Positions 47,262 through 58,989 of a stretch of 64,000 bases of DNA are shown here, in pieces. How positions within the stretch are numbered: the stretch's first letter is position 1; each line of letters opens with the position of its first letter. Below the pieces are notes generated by a model. It was not told where the DNA came from, did no database searches, and worked only from the letters and a program-made list of their open reading frames with translations. This DNA is from Macrothele yani (lineage: Eukaryota > Arthropoda > Arachnida > Araneae > Macrothelidae). The position numbers were made by a program, and so were the translations under genes. The stretch spans positions 166,934,709 to 166,998,708 of the forward strand of contig CM076997.1 in assembly GCA_039090855.1 (NCBI GenBank). Direction: 5' to 3'.

Positions 47262-47625
47262 TTAATCAAGCTGTTCTTTCCGTGTACCATAACCACAGTT
47301 ATTTGAAAATTTAATCATCATGGAACGGGAATCGAACTCGCATCTCTCAATTTGCGCTCGAGTGTGCTAACTATTACACCACCCAGGACAATGAAACTTA
47401 AACAACTGAGGCATTAATCTAAAACGTCATACTTTTATTTCACTGCACCAGTAGAAACAAACTTGTCTGATCAGTTGTTTGGATTTCATTGTCCTGGGTA
47501 TTCTAATGGTTACCATAAGCGAGCCCCAAATCGGAAGCTTCGGGTTCTATTTCGTTGCAGGATGATTGAATTTTAAAATTTCTGTCGTTATGGTACATGG
47601 AAAGGACAGCTTGATTTATGTTCAT
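47262..47625. mobile_element. Foldback SINE (family B), head-to-head pair
   Basis: Left arm 47262-47408 and right arm 47471-47625 are reverse complements over ~147 bp (about 75-80% by eye), with a 62-base spacer. The left arm (minus) keeps a good tRNA-like head (TCCTGGGTGGTGTAATAGTT, box B GAGTTCGATTCCC); the right arm has a degraded one. Both arms share the sequence upstream of the head (CAGTTGTTT...TTTCATTG) and the 3' body (GTTATGGTACA-GGAAAG-ACAGCTTGATT). Target duplication not found. Confidence 0.8.
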
Positions 47626-47994
47626 ATTAATTATTCCATGTGTGTGTTTCCAACTTGATACATATTGAATAAATATACCTAGGCTCACAGAGGAAAAAAG
47701 AAGAATGACTGCACACCAGAAGCACATAAACGCTCCCTCTGAACACAAATAAAACCTAAAATGCATGGTGTCAATTTAATTTCACCGAAAGCTGCCGAAA
47801 TCCCTAATTTAAGGCACAACTACAGTTGCTAAACTACATGTTACATTGTCACAAATATGAGTGCGCCGACAGGAAAGAATTGGTATGATGTACATAAAAC
47901 ATGGAAATCGGATAGTTGAAAACGCATCATATTGTTCACTCACTAAAAAATCGTCTTTAATGTTATTTTTGCTATCTTACAGGATTTATATATA

Positions 47995-49489
47995 CACTGG
48001 TGTGCAAACATTAAGGACGAAGAGGAGAAATTAACATAACAGCGGAACGAGCTGGCAGAACGGACCGAAAGACCACTCAGGAGATAGACTGGGGTCCGGT
48101 ACGGTAGGGCATGCGCATATTTCCAGCATGACGTAGGGGAAGGGAGGTAGGAGTGTCGGAAGGGTATAAAGCACACGGGCGGTGTACTCTCAGCAAATCG
48201 GTGAAAACTACTGCACGGTGTACATCGGTTTGAACGACGTCGAGTTGCTGCCACCGTGTGATATGGCAACAGGCAATCCAGTAGACGACATCTGGATGAC
48301 TTTACCGGAGGTCGCGTCATTGGGAAGTTGAAAGAAGGTCGAAGTGCGCGACTAGTGTGGCCGAGGAGTTCGAGATCGCTCACAGCATCGTTTCGCGAAC
48401 TTGGAGAGCATTTCAAACGACAGGAACAGCTGACCAAGAGTTTAGCAGTGGTAGTCCATGAGCAACCACGGCAGCGGACGACCGGTATATTGTCCTACCG
48501 GTATATTGTCCTTTTACAGTGGCCACGAGGCTGCACAAAGGGGGTATATTTGCACGACGACCAGTAGGGTGTGCGCCATTAACGCCAGCTCATCGGAAAC
48601 GGCGGTTTCTGTGTTGCCAGGAACACAAGAACTGGACACATCAGCAATGGTGTCGAGTTCTCTTTACGAATGTAATCCGATTTAGTCTGACGAACGATTC
48701 TGGGCGTATACACATCTGGAGAGAGCCGGAAACACGCAATCACACCTCCAACATCATCGAAAGGGACCGGTTTGGGGGTGGCGGAGTTCTCGTTTGTGAC
48801 GGTATCATGCTTGGTAGCCGTACTGACCTCCACATCTTCCAAGGAGATTCCGTCACTGGTGCCCGCTGTTGTACCGAGGTTCTCCCCCTCACGTGTGTAT
48901 GTTTAGAGGTGCTGTGGGTCCTGAGTTCCTCTTCATGGACGACAACGCTACACCACATCGTACAGTGGCTGTCACAGAGCTTTTGGAGAGTGAAGATATT
49001 CAACGCATGTATTGGCCCGCAAGGTCCACGGACCTAAATCCAATCGAACACGTGTGGGGCCTCCTCGGGAAGACGCTTGACAGTACGTATCCAGCCGCCA
49101 GCAACGATTCCGCAGCTGCGATTGGCGCTACAAGAGAAATTGGTTTCGATGCCTCAACAGCTTTTTGACAACCTCGTCCTCAGCATGGACAGACGTTGTA
49201 AATCCTGCAACGCAGTCAGGGGTGATCATATATCTCACCACAGACTGTGTGTTTCTTGGCAGCCGCCTGTCACATGAACGTTTCTGTCTTCTGTCCAGTT
49301 GTGCTCGAAGCTACCTTTTCAATATAGTGCCTTTGCATCCTTTGGATTCCTTGTTTTGACGGTTTTGCTCACTTGTCTCATATTTTTACATCATGGGGAT
49401 TTTATGGTATGATTTGAGTCGATGTGAAGCAATTCTGCACTATTTTACATTCGAAAAACCGTCTCGTCCTTAATTTTTGCACGCAAGTG
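47995..49489 (+). mobile_element. Tc1-like element, 1495 bp
   Basis: Ends CACTGGTGTGCAAACATTAA and the reverse complement of TTAATTTTTGCACGCAAGTG pair well, followed inward by GGACGA. TA at 47993-47994 and 49490-49491. Confidence 0.92.
48240..49168 (+). pseudogene. Tc1-like DD34E transposase, frameshifted
   Basis: The N-terminal DNA-binding part is readable in pieces from 48240 (SVAEEFEIAHSIVSRTWRAF near 48350-48415). The middle, 48519 onward, gives CQEHKNWTHQQWCRVLFTN-IRFSLTNDSGR, where the first catalytic Asp is Asn. A frameshift near 48880 moves to a frame with FMDDNATPHRTVA and DLNPIEHVW, 34 residues apart. Several stops upstream. Inactive. Confidence 0.83.
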
Positions 49490-49639
49490 TATATACACCC
49501 ACTTTCTAAATAATTATTACCACCCTTGCATCCATGAGTGAAATCACTCCACAGCTAATAACAGTAACGAATATATAACCAGAAATGAATATAGATAGAC
49601 ATCAAGAGAAGATTATGTCAGTATGACAGGATGAAAGCA

Positions 49640-49890
49640 CCTGCAATTGAGAAAGATGAGGTCTTATGAGAATTTGAAGTGGAATGATTATCGGTATGAA
49701 GAAGGCTATGTTAGCATTTCAGCAACAGCTGACATAGGTGGCTGTTCGAGAGCAGTTGAAAGCACGGTGGGAATGGTCTGAAGAGAGATATATCCATCCA
49801 CCCAATATCAGATAGGGAAGATCGTCATTGGTCGACAGCCGAGGTGCGTATATGCCAGTTGGCACGTATTGTTCGGGACAGCAGATAAAT
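49640..49890 (+). pseudogene. Probable Tc1-like N-terminal fragment
   Basis: One frame reads MRKMRSYENLKWNDYRYEEG and then SISATADIGGCSRAVESTV, which resembles a Tc1 helix-turn-helix; another frame continues GREDRHWSTAEVRICQLARIVRD, typical of the linker. It stops where the satellite begins. Confidence 0.4.
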
Positions 49891-49911
49891 CAGATACATT
49901 ATGTAATGGTT

Positions 49912-49930
49912 TGACCACCAAGGGGCGTAA
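49912..49930 (+). promoter_or_regulatory. CTCF-like core motif, satellite monomer 1
   Basis: TGACCACCAAGGGGCGTAA matches the CTCF consensus (TGGCCACCAGGGGGCGCTA) at 15 of 19 positions. Binding is inference. Confidence 0.3.
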
Positions 49931-50370
49931 GTCTTAATTTCTGAGTCTGATGTATTTGCAGCAAAATATGGGCTTCTAAAATCTCTATTGAAAAAAACGT
50001 CGTTTGTAGACCAATACTACTTATGACGACAAACCTTTTAGGTACATTTTCTTCTTAAAATAATGCATGGTTTCTACGCCAAGGGGCTTAGATGTATACC
50101 TTATTTTTGCCCGTGTCTTTCCTTCTAGGAGTTCGATTTGAAAAATTTCTTCTTTATTGAACAGTGTTTCCGATGCTAGATGCTTTTCACATAAATTCAA
50201 AATTTTCAAATAAATCATAGACTTTCCGTTAGGAGGCGCAAAGGTAAATTACGTTTTCTGCGTTATTTCTGCTTCTAAAACTCCGATTTGAAAAATTATT
50301 CCTATATCGCCTACAACACCTGATGGAAAATATTTTTCTTATAATTTCTAATGTTTGGTAAACAATGGTT

Positions 50371-50389
50371 TGGCCACCAGGGGGCATAA
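50371..50389 (+). promoter_or_regulatory. CTCF-like core motif, satellite monomer 4
   Basis: TGGCCACCAGGGGGCATAA matches the CTCF consensus at 16 of 19 positions, including the first 15 in a row. Weaker versions occur in the other monomers at about 150-bp spacing. Whether this organism's CTCF binds is unknown. Confidence 0.4.
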
Positions 50390-50891
50390 GTGTTAATTTC
50401 TGCTTATAATATATTTGCAGAAAAATCTGAGCTCCTTAAAGCTCAACTAATTGTTTTTTCTTGTACCGATACCGCTCATATTGAAAAACCTTTTGAGAAT
50501 ACTTTCTTCCTAAAATAATGCATGGTTTTCCCACCTGGGAGCGTGAAGTCACATCTCATTTTTTGTCGATATCTCTGTTTCTAAGAGCCCGATTTGAAAA
50601 ATTATTTCTATGTTGGATAAAGTTTCCGGTGCGAATGGTTTCTCATATAAGTTCATGTTTTTCTTAACGCACAAGTCTGCAACCAGAGGGCGTAAGCTCA
50701 CGATTCCGTTTACAGCAATATCTGAGGGATTAAAAACCCGATTGAAAAACTTTTCTTTTCCGTCAGATACAATTGTTTTCCATACCAGTTCCATTGACTT
50801 TGAATAGCTTTGATAAATTTAATTTGCTTCAGAACGGATTCAAAAGACGTGCTTATTTCACTCGAAAATTCGGTGTCATCTTTCTTGTTAT

Positions 50892-51113
50892 TTTAGGGTT
50901 TAACGACCACTGTGAACAACACAATGCAATGAGCTATATAAGCAGTCGCCCGTCCCAAATTTAAGGCCACTTGTTCAATGGCAGGGAGAGAGCCAATGCA
51001 AGGCCGTAAGACAAACACAATCAATATCCATGCCTAACGGAATCTGAACCGGGACTCGTCTTGCACGAATGATCAGAAGCCAGCGCTGAGACCACTTCGC
51101 ACCGGGGCGCCAA
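50892..51113 (-). mobile_element. tRNA-derived SINE (family A), moderately old
   Basis: Minus-strand copy: GGGTTTAACGACCACTGTGA, CAGTCGCCCGTCCCAAATTT, GCCGTAAGACAAACACAAT and head (ACCGGGGCG at 51100-51108). Box B is damaged (GGAATCTGAACCGGG). No clear target duplication. Confidence 0.85.
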
Positions 51114-51215
51114 AGTTCTGCTTTTTAATCTGAATCTTACATGATATACATTAAGCGCTGGATTGTTTCCTGTGTTGAAACTGAGCCAAAGGGCGTTAGC
51201 AAAACATATACTGTA

Positions 51216-52466
51216 TTAGGTATACAAATAAGTTGTAAAGCGTTTTTAGACAACGCAACATGTAATTTGAGAGAAAACAACAATACCTTTAGGAATCAAA
51301 TTAGGCGCCGTCATTATCTATCACCTTCCGCCATCGGTCAGGCAGCTGACGGATTCCAGGCATGAAGAATATTTCATCGTGTGACACGATGAAGTCTTCA
51401 ACCCCTTTTTGGACTTCGTCACATGTCCGGAACCGTACAGCAGACAAACCATGTTGCATCAATAGGAAAAAACGATAGTCTGAAGGGGCTATGTAGAAAT
51501 TATACGCCGGGTGCTCCAAAACGTCCCACCCAAGCGTCAATAACGTTTCCTTGATCGATTTTAAGACATGCGGGCTAGCGTTGTCATGCAGTAATTTCAC
51601 AGGACGCAATCCTTTGCCTGTGAATGGAGGTTTCCTACAGATTTCCAGGTTCAATCGCAGAAATTGTTGCTTGTAGTGACCAGCAGTAAGAGTTTGACCC
51701 TGTTCCAATAGTGCATAATAGAGCACACCCTTCATATCCCACCGGATGCGCAGCAGAACTTTCTGAATACTGCGTTTCGGTGTCGAAGTATTTGCTTCAA
51801 CGGGTCTACCCAGTGTTTTTTGCGTTTGAGATTGTCGTACCGTATCCACTTTTCATCACCCGTAATGATTTTTCATTGGAAAGACTTTCTGTGCTGTTTA
51901 CACAACTGATGCAAATACTTTATGCCACGCTCATCCTTGTTTCCCAGTCTCAGGTCATGTGTCACCCATTTTCCTTCCTTCTGAATCTTCCCCATTGCAC
52001 GTAAACGATTGGTAATGGTTCTTTGAGTTACCCTCAGTTGTTCAACTAGTTCTTTTTGCGTTTGAGACGAATCTTCATCCAGCAATGCTTGCAGTTCCTC
52101 ATGTGCAACCTTCTGCAGGGCGCCGCTACGTTCTCGATCGCTAACATCAAAATCACCTGCTTTAAACCGTCTAAAACAAAACTCACACGTGCTTTTCTAT
52201 ACAGTATTCTCCCCCAGAACATAACATATTGATGTATATAGTTTTTCAGCAATTTTCTTTTACAAAATTCGTAGCGAATGCAGTATCGCTTGCCACTTTC
52301 ACCTAATGATGTGCAAGTGCGTTAGACTGTTGGGCAAACTTCTGTGTCACATTTTATACTCTGGACCAGTTACGGTCACATGAAAACAACGCGGTGTAAT
52401 GTCGGATATGTAAATTAGCGGTATACGTCACAAAAAATGCTTTAAAACTTATCAGTACTCCTAACA
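51216..52466 (-). mobile_element. mariner-like element, ~1251 bp
   Basis: Ends share TTAGG-TA-AC--ATAAGTT-TAAAGC-TTTTT as imperfect inverted repeats; TA at 51214-51215 and 52467-52468. Confidence 0.85.
51301..52252 (-). pseudogene. mariner transposase (DD34D), frameshifted
   Basis: N-terminal pieces in two frames (52252-52046), then DEDSSQTQKELVEQLRVTQRTITNRL (second helix-turn-helix) to a stop at about 51873, directly followed in frame by KIITGDEKWIRYDN (first Asp). After another frame change, 51849-51301 holds LLHDNASPHV and YIAPSDYRFFLLMQHGLS, with 34 residues between second and third Asp. All three catalytic Asp codons survive. Ends in LPDRWRKVIDNDGA, the usual mariner C-terminus. Confidence 0.85.
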
Positions 52467-52468
52467 TA

Positions 52469-54126
52469 TTCAAAAAGCATAATTAGGTCTGTCTTTTTAA
52501 TTGAATCTGGGTGTACATCAAACTTCAAGTAATGTGATGCGAAATTGATGCTAGACAGTCATTTGGTTGATTACAAGTCCTGTGGTATAGATATCGAATG
52601 GCTTCCAAACAATAATTTAAAGATGCAATAACTTGGTTTAACTTTCTACAAGCAATTACAAATTTGTGCAGCTCATCTTTTTCAGGCTCAAGGAATGCAA
52701 AGGCTTTTCGTGGGAGTACTTTCCTGAATAATCCCAGGATCAAACATTTCATTTGTGTGCGTAACATAATCTATCCTTTTTGTGCGGAGCACATGGTTAT
52801 GGTTTCGTCATCACAAGAACTGCATCCGATGTTTCAATTGCATGGGGTACAACTTGTGTAAAATCCAGTTTTTTTAAAACAAATCCCGACGTTTGTTCAT
52901 TAAATGCTAACAAGTATTTTTGTTTGGTCAATCTTCTACTGCAATCAAAAGTGGATTGTACAAGTTCTTTCGGAAGTTAATAAGCTGACTCTATGGTAGA
53001 TATTATGCTTTCTTCAAACTTTAGGGCACCTTTGAACTTTGTGATGAAATACACATTGGATAAGCATTTAACTGGCAATATCTCAATTTAAAGAAATGTG
53101 TATTGTAGTTCAAATATTGGAAATTTTAATGATAATTTATTTTCTCCGGAGACTTGGAAGTGTTAATTGTAGCACTACGTAAGTTATGTTCAGCACTTTC
53201 GAAAGAATTATGTGAAAAAGGTGTACTTCTCACATTACGAAACAACCCTGTTTTGCAGCGTTGTTTCCATATCTGGGAGTTCCGGGGTCTTAACAGTAAT
53301 TTATACTGGTGTTTGGTCAGTAGAAGACGAATGAGATGGGGCAGAGTGTGTCTCATGATTCGCGCCCTCTACTAGTTCAAATTACGGTAGATATTGTTCT
53401 CTCTGAAAATCAATGTAGTTAGCACTTTTCTAATGTAGTCATTGCCACTGCTACTGTAAAAGGAATTGTAAGAATTATAATTATTTTTACCGTAATAAGC
53501 TCTGTCGCCTGCATAAAGAACCGGACTGGGGTGTGCATTCTGCTAGTTTGCTGGTTGCTGACGGAACAAGGTTTCGTTCAGTCGTCGTTACCGTTGTTGA
53601 GTCATTAAAAATATTTTCTTCTCTGTGGTGGAACGTAGATTTTTTTGCTGTTTAGTAGTCTGAGACTGCGGTACGCACCATGAGGCAGTAGAAAGCTTTT
53701 CAAGTCCTCGTGTACGGTCGGCGGGCTCCGTACTTTTAAGAAATCTTGTAGAAACAGGTCCAATTGAGAGATCAAGGTGTAAAAGATTTTCGGATTTGTG
53801 GCGTAGGGGTCAAACATCCTATGCAATCGTGTCATTTCCAGAGGAAGTGAAGTTGCTCCTTCGTTTGACTTTCGCTTTCGAGAAAATAATTCTTGTGCGA
53901 TCTTAGATTTGGTTTGACCGTAAGTGAAAACTTCCTAATATTCTAACGTAAGCCTTTTGGTCAAATGCACCCCAACTAATTGCTCGCCATTGGTGATACA
54001 AATTTTTGCTCTGTTTTTTATACAAGTTTCAACAATATGAACTTTATGTTCTTTAGGAGTATCTAAAAGATTAAAGTAGGTTCTACTCTAATTTTTCAGG
54101 ATGTGCAAGGTACTTCCGACTATATT
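52469..54126. other. No recognised gene
   Basis: A 76-80-codon frame on the minus strand at 52525-52767 and others at 53126-53356 and 53605-53835 match nothing I recognise. Between 53115 and 53372 there is a possible small insertion, listed separately. Confidence 0.4.
53115..53372 (-). other. 258-bp segment between 9-bp direct repeats
   Basis: TAGTTCAAA occurs at 53106-53114 and 53373-53381. Read on the minus strand the enclosed segment has TATAAA-like and AATAAA words (the latter about 15-30 bases before its end), as in a small retrocopy or solo LTR fragment. No poly(A), TG..CA ends or known protein. Confidence 0.25.
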
Positions 54127-54185
54127 TTAACATATGGTACCTATCGTAACATATGGTACCTATCGTAACATATGGTACCTATCGT
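54127..54185. repeat. 19-bp perfect tandem repeat, three units
   Basis: TAACATATGGTACCTATCG repeated three times without change; perfect identity implies recent expansion. Confidence 0.95.
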
Positions 54186-54479
54186 AGGTACAAATGTCTC
54201 AACAGCTATGTTCTTGCAGACAACAATGTTGACGAGACTCAAAGCAGTGGTTTAATTCTTGGAGCCACATAATCTAACTCAGATGCTTCATAAGGCAAAG
54301 ATGTACTCAATGCTTCTGACTCGCTATTACTCACGTTCGGAACGACAGTATAATACTTCTACGTTATTCTTGTTGTTTACTGGTATCAAATAGTTAATTA
54401 CATTTTGAAAGGCTTACCACTTAAATAGCACCTTACGGTCACAGGTAATAGACCAGCTAGTCATTTCAAAGGTATTTTG

Positions 54480-54978
54480 TATTTTGAATTGCTTCCAAGG
54501 AACCAACCATTAATTCGGGCGTGTACTGTCGACAGCTGGATAAATTAAGTGATTCAGTCAAACAGAAGCGTCTACAATTGGTAAATCGCAAAGATGTTGA
54601 TCATGATAACGCAAGACCGAATACTATTTTGGTCACTCGTCAAAAAATGCTGCAGCTTGGATGGGATGGGTTATCACATCCACCAGATTCGCCAGACCTG
54701 GCACCATCGCACTACCACTTGTTTCGTTGTTGCAAATTGCCTTGAATGGTAAAATATTCACTGCTGATCAGGCTATCAAATCGTTCTTGGAACTGTTTTT
54801 TGCCGATAAAAAAAACAAAAACGGTTTTTGAGCGCGAAATCATGAACTTGTCTGCGAGACGGCAAAAGTCCTCCAACAAAGTGGACAATATGTTGTTGAC
54901 TAAAGTTTTTGTTTCATATTCAAAATTCGCCTTTCATTTACACAGGAATAAAACGCAGTTACTTTTTGGCCAACCCAA
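54480..54978 (+). pseudogene. mariner transposase 3' fragment and right terminal repeat
   Basis: From ~54480 the frames read YCRQLDKLSDSVKQKRLQLVNRK, then DHDNARPN (second Asp), MLQLGWDGLSHPPDSPDLAPS with the third Asp changed to His (SHYHLF), and then NGKIFTADQAIK in another frame. It ends in ACTTTTTGGCCAACCCAA plus TA (54979-54980), a classic mariner terminus. The left half and left end are absent. Confidence 0.85.
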
Positions 54979-54980
54979 TA

Positions 54981-57900
54981 GCTCACGTAGATGAACTTAG
55001 TAGGTCGAAAAGCTCAACGGGAAATTATATATAAAACTTTCCTAAGAATTTTTTTAAATAAAAAGGAATTCCTATGCAGAAGCTACCACGAAGCGATGAA
55101 ACTGCAGTTTAGATTTTAATGAAATTATCCAGTGAAAATGAAAACAAAGGCTCCCATTTAAAGTCTGAGCAAACATTTCTCATGGTCTTACCATATAGGA
55201 ACTTGAAGTTCTCATTTAATTAATCAGGACCTCCTACATTCCTTCCAAAAACTATGAAAACACACTAATGTATGAAAGAAATTTCAAAGTTTATTCATTT
55301 TACTTTTCCAAGTATGAATGGAAGTTTTGTACATCATTTTTGTCACAAAATGAGTTCTTTCACACATCTCTAGGACTTTTTATTCGGACTGATATTTTTC
55401 GAAGAAATATGTCTTGTAGCTCGCTGCTTCTGGTCGAAGTTCAGAAGTGTGTCATGCATTTGTTTTAAAATTGCGGTTCTTATCTTTCTCTCGAACGAGT
55501 AATTGTAAATGAGGGAATTGCTGTTTCTCGTAGATTCATAAAAATAGAAAAATGTGCAGAAAGGAAGAACAAGAAGCCTCAGAAGCAATCCTTCCTGCGA
55601 ATGCTGCAGCTCAAATAATGGCAAATTTTCTGACTAATTAAACCTTTTGATAAATAAAAGCTATTTACTACAGGCGTGAGTACGAATTACTCTCACGCAA
55701 TTGAAATGCAAATAAAAAACAAAGGGGGTTACTACTATTAGAAGCAGTTCAGGACGTAAAAAATGCAATCATAAAAATATGAGTGTCCTAAATACCTGAT
55801 ACCCAGCTGAATAAACGAATAAATGTCTAGAAATAGCAGTTCTTTAAATAAAATGGATAATCGGCGTTCTTTGAATGAAACGGATAATCGGTGTTCTTTA
55901 AATAAATAAAAGCTAGCAGTATTGTGTAAATAAGAACGATCTGTTTTCCGTCACTTCATCATTCATATCCATAATCCAGATGGAAGAGAACAGCTAACAC
56001 AGAAGTAAAGAAAACATATTTACTTCTGAAAATCCCATGAAAAAGGTCACGTTTTGTACCTCATCACAAGCTTTTCTGGCGGGTGCTAAGTAGGTAGGAA
56101 AAGAAAACAAATAGCTCATTCGTTGAAACATGCGGCTAAACTTTTTAGGTTTTATTTACGCTTTTGCTCTATGGACGAACGAAACATTTAACTATAAAAA
56201 TAACATGGATGTTTCATGTGCGAATTTTCCGCATATGCTTCGTGATAGTTTCAGTAACGTGTTTAGCGTTTATCATATAGGTCAATAATTGTTAACATAT
56301 ATTCTATATTAATCAGTGGAAACACTCCGTTCTAGTTCAGTAACACACCAATAAGAAACAGATGCACGAAAAAAAAATTAAAGTAGCAGACTTTATCTCA
56401 AAGCAAAAAGGGTTGCACTTTAAGAAGGTGAGCGCCTTAAAAATCAAGATGAAATTCTGCAACACCAGACATCTTAAATGTAATTTAAAGGTCATCCAAA
56501 ACTCGAAGATTTTCCATATCTGGTTACTGAGTCATTATATCTCGGAGACTATCTCTACTGCTCTTTATTTTCAGTTATAAAAATACTGAAATAATCTATG
56601 GGTGCAGGAAGGATTTCATACCGTCCAGCTGTCTTTTTCATATATCTTATGAAAGAATGTGTCTTATAAAAATATTAAAAAAAAATACTGTACTGTGGAA
56701 GATCCTACTTGTTAAAGAAGAATAGATCGATATTCGTTTATCAGTTTTCTGTTCATGTAATTTTTTTGCTCGGAAGTTAGAAGAAAATTGGTTATAAACA
56801 ATTTTGTTACCGTCAAATCAACAACAGATACTCTTGGTGGCAAACTATATATGTATCAGAGTTTAAGTTTTTAACTCGGAACAGTAGCATCTGGTAAGTT
56901 TGCTGAATGAACGTTAGCAGAGAAAGATAATAACTTCGCGGCTCTAACAGTTTCCATATGTATGACTCCTAAACATCTTTTTCTGCAGGAATCACAATGT
57001 GTATGATATTCGAAAATCGAATGTGTGTGTCCTGTAAAATGTAATCCTGCCATTCACATGACATCATATCTTAGTTATTTTGGAAATAACCTAATTAAAC
57101 AGCCCTCAAGAAAAATAATGGCGAAAATATATCAAATAATCAGAATATTAACGCATCTCATATAATTCGCATTACACAGCGAATTGCAAATATTGATAGG
57201 AGTGGCTAAAATTTGAAACTTTCATCTCATACTTTATACTTTCGCTAAAGTTATGGAGAACATGTACTTGAAGATGTTTCTTCTTTCCCATTCGCAAATC
57301 TTCATCTCAGAGAATTTCATTAAATAAACTTCTTTGTCTTAATTCTACTTTTCACAAAAAGATATTCATGGCACCTTCTTTTTAAGACTGATTTGGTTCG
57401 GGTTTTTTTTATTATCGATATTCAAATCCTTTTCTTTCTTTTTTCCAAGTAACGATCAAATTATTTCCAAATATTTTCCATGCTAAATTGACGTCTCTGA
57501 GAACAATTTTCATATGAACAAAAGACAGAATTATACTATGAATTTTCAAGGATTTAGTCGCTCTGTTTTATATCTTTAGAATCCATGAATTATTTCGGGC
57601 ACTTAAAAATTCCATTGAATCGACAGAAATATTCGCATAAAGAAAAGGCAATTTTTGCTTGCTGTTAAAAATCATGTATTGAATAAAATTCTCCCTTGAG
57701 TTTACCTCACGCTTTAAATGAAAAAATTTCTGAACATTGCGGAAGTAAAAAAGCAATTCTTTTGAATTTCAATGTATAGAATTATTAATATTTTCTGATT
57801 CATTTCCTAGTCATATTTAATGCGAAAAAGTTTTACAAGGAGAGGAAAAATTCATTTACAGCTAGAGCGTACCTAAAAAGCAGTGATCTGTAAACTGCTG

Positions 57901-58696
57901 TATAAGGGAACGAAGATGATGTCGTTCCTTTCTCTCAAAGCAAAAGACAGTTTTATTGCAGTGTTTTTTCCTGTACGCTTTACAAAACCAACTTTCCACG
58001 TTGCATTTGTCAACTTGAGAATGTGTGCATCAATCAGATTGTGTAACAATAGCGAAAATTATGACACCCCGTGACACTGAATTTTCGGTTGTAACGAACA
58101 CGTCTTTTGGATTATTTCCGACATGAAAAAAAACATTTCAAAGCAGTTTTTTAGAAGATCCATAAATTCAGAATAAAACAAAGTTCACGTACAACGCATA
58201 AGGGAAAACTTCGCATAATGTTCTGGTAGTATTTTACCAAAAATGAAAAAAAAAATTTTTATGAATTTTTTGAATTGAATATATCCCAGATAGAAAAACA
58301 CGTTTACACTCCGTGGTGGTGAACTTTGAACAATGGAAAAGTAGAAAATATACGAAAAGTATTATTCATTGCAAAAGCTACGCCAAAAAATAAACAAATA
58401 CGTCTGCTGGATGCAGAGGTAGACGGAAAAAATATTTTGACACTTGGGCCAACTATAGCGGGAAAACTGTGCATTACCCAGGGACGATAATGTGTCCCAT
58501 CGTTACTGCAGCGAATGGAATACAGTGATAAAATTGTTTTTTTCAATAGGAACTTTTGAAGCTCACAGAAATGCACACGAATACCACCTGTCACCTGACC
58601 TGTGAATTACAAAAACCAATAATACATAAAAATTATTCAACAAGGAGAATGATGTCCAGCAAAAGGGATCCATTTCGATGCGCAGTAGTGAGGGCA
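54981..58696. other. Long AT-rich stretch without genes
   Basis: Only a small tandem repeat is visible (27-bp GTTCTTTAAATAAAATGGAT-type unit at 55839, 55866 and 55893). No transposase motifs, SINE heads or paired termini. Confidence 0.5.
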
Positions 58697-58840
58697 CTTC
58701 GGGGCGACTCGCTCATGACATAGCTGTGGAGAGAGATTGTTTGCTTAGATGGTATTTTTGCATTCATTTACTATTATTCTTGCGTTTATTTAGCAGTATT
58801 TCATCGGTTCTTTGGGACGAAGAGTTTGGGATATTTGTTG

Positions 58841-58955
58841 TGCTAGAAAAAAGTTAAGTGTTGTATTAACAAAAAGTGAAGCCTTGTGCTAGAAAAAAGG
58901 TAAGTATTGTGTTAACAAAAAGTAAAGCTTTGAGCTAGAAAATAGGTAAGTTTTC
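58841..58955 (+). repeat. 46-bp tandem repeat with splice-donor-like motifs
   Basis: Units start at 58841, 58887 and about 58933 (GTGCTAGAAAAAAG). Each contains a donor-like word: AAGTTAAGTG, AAGGTAAGTA, TAGGTAAGTT. The second and third match the 5' splice consensus AG/GTAAGT exactly. Confidence 0.7.
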
Positions 58956-58989
58956 TTAAAAGAGACATCGTTCAAACCTGTTAGCGAAA

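Larger units (their letters stand above)
49905..50815. repeat. Higher-order tandem repeat: two ~455-bp units of three monomers
   Basis: Six diverged monomers of about 147-160 bp. Monomers 1 and 4, 2 and 5, 3 and 6 are most alike and lie 454-459 bp apart (TTTG(A/G)CCACCA at 49911/50370; AAAATAATGCATGG at 50057/50512; AGGAGGCGC/AGAGGGCGT at 50231/50685). Each has a CC(A)CCAGGGGGCGTAAG-like block, then TTTCTG..TTTGCAG or CTTCTAAAA, then GATTTGAAAAA. Confidence 0.9.

Noticed and set aside
49905..50815. Regularly spaced GGGGGCGT blocks as a CRISPR or protein-binding array of bacterial type
   Set aside because: The whole monomers are related, not only the block, so it is a diverged satellite.
52525..52767. 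80-codon minus-strand frame as a host gene
   Set aside because: It matches no family I know, has no splice or start context, and chance frames of this size are common in this composition.
53480..53880. LTR retrotransposon end with primer-binding-like TGG
   Set aside because: No second LTR, no TG...CA borders and no gag/pol frames nearby.
54127..54185. Short direct repeats as a CRISPR-like array
   Set aside because: Three 19-bp units abut without spacers; the context is eukaryotic and there are no cas genes.
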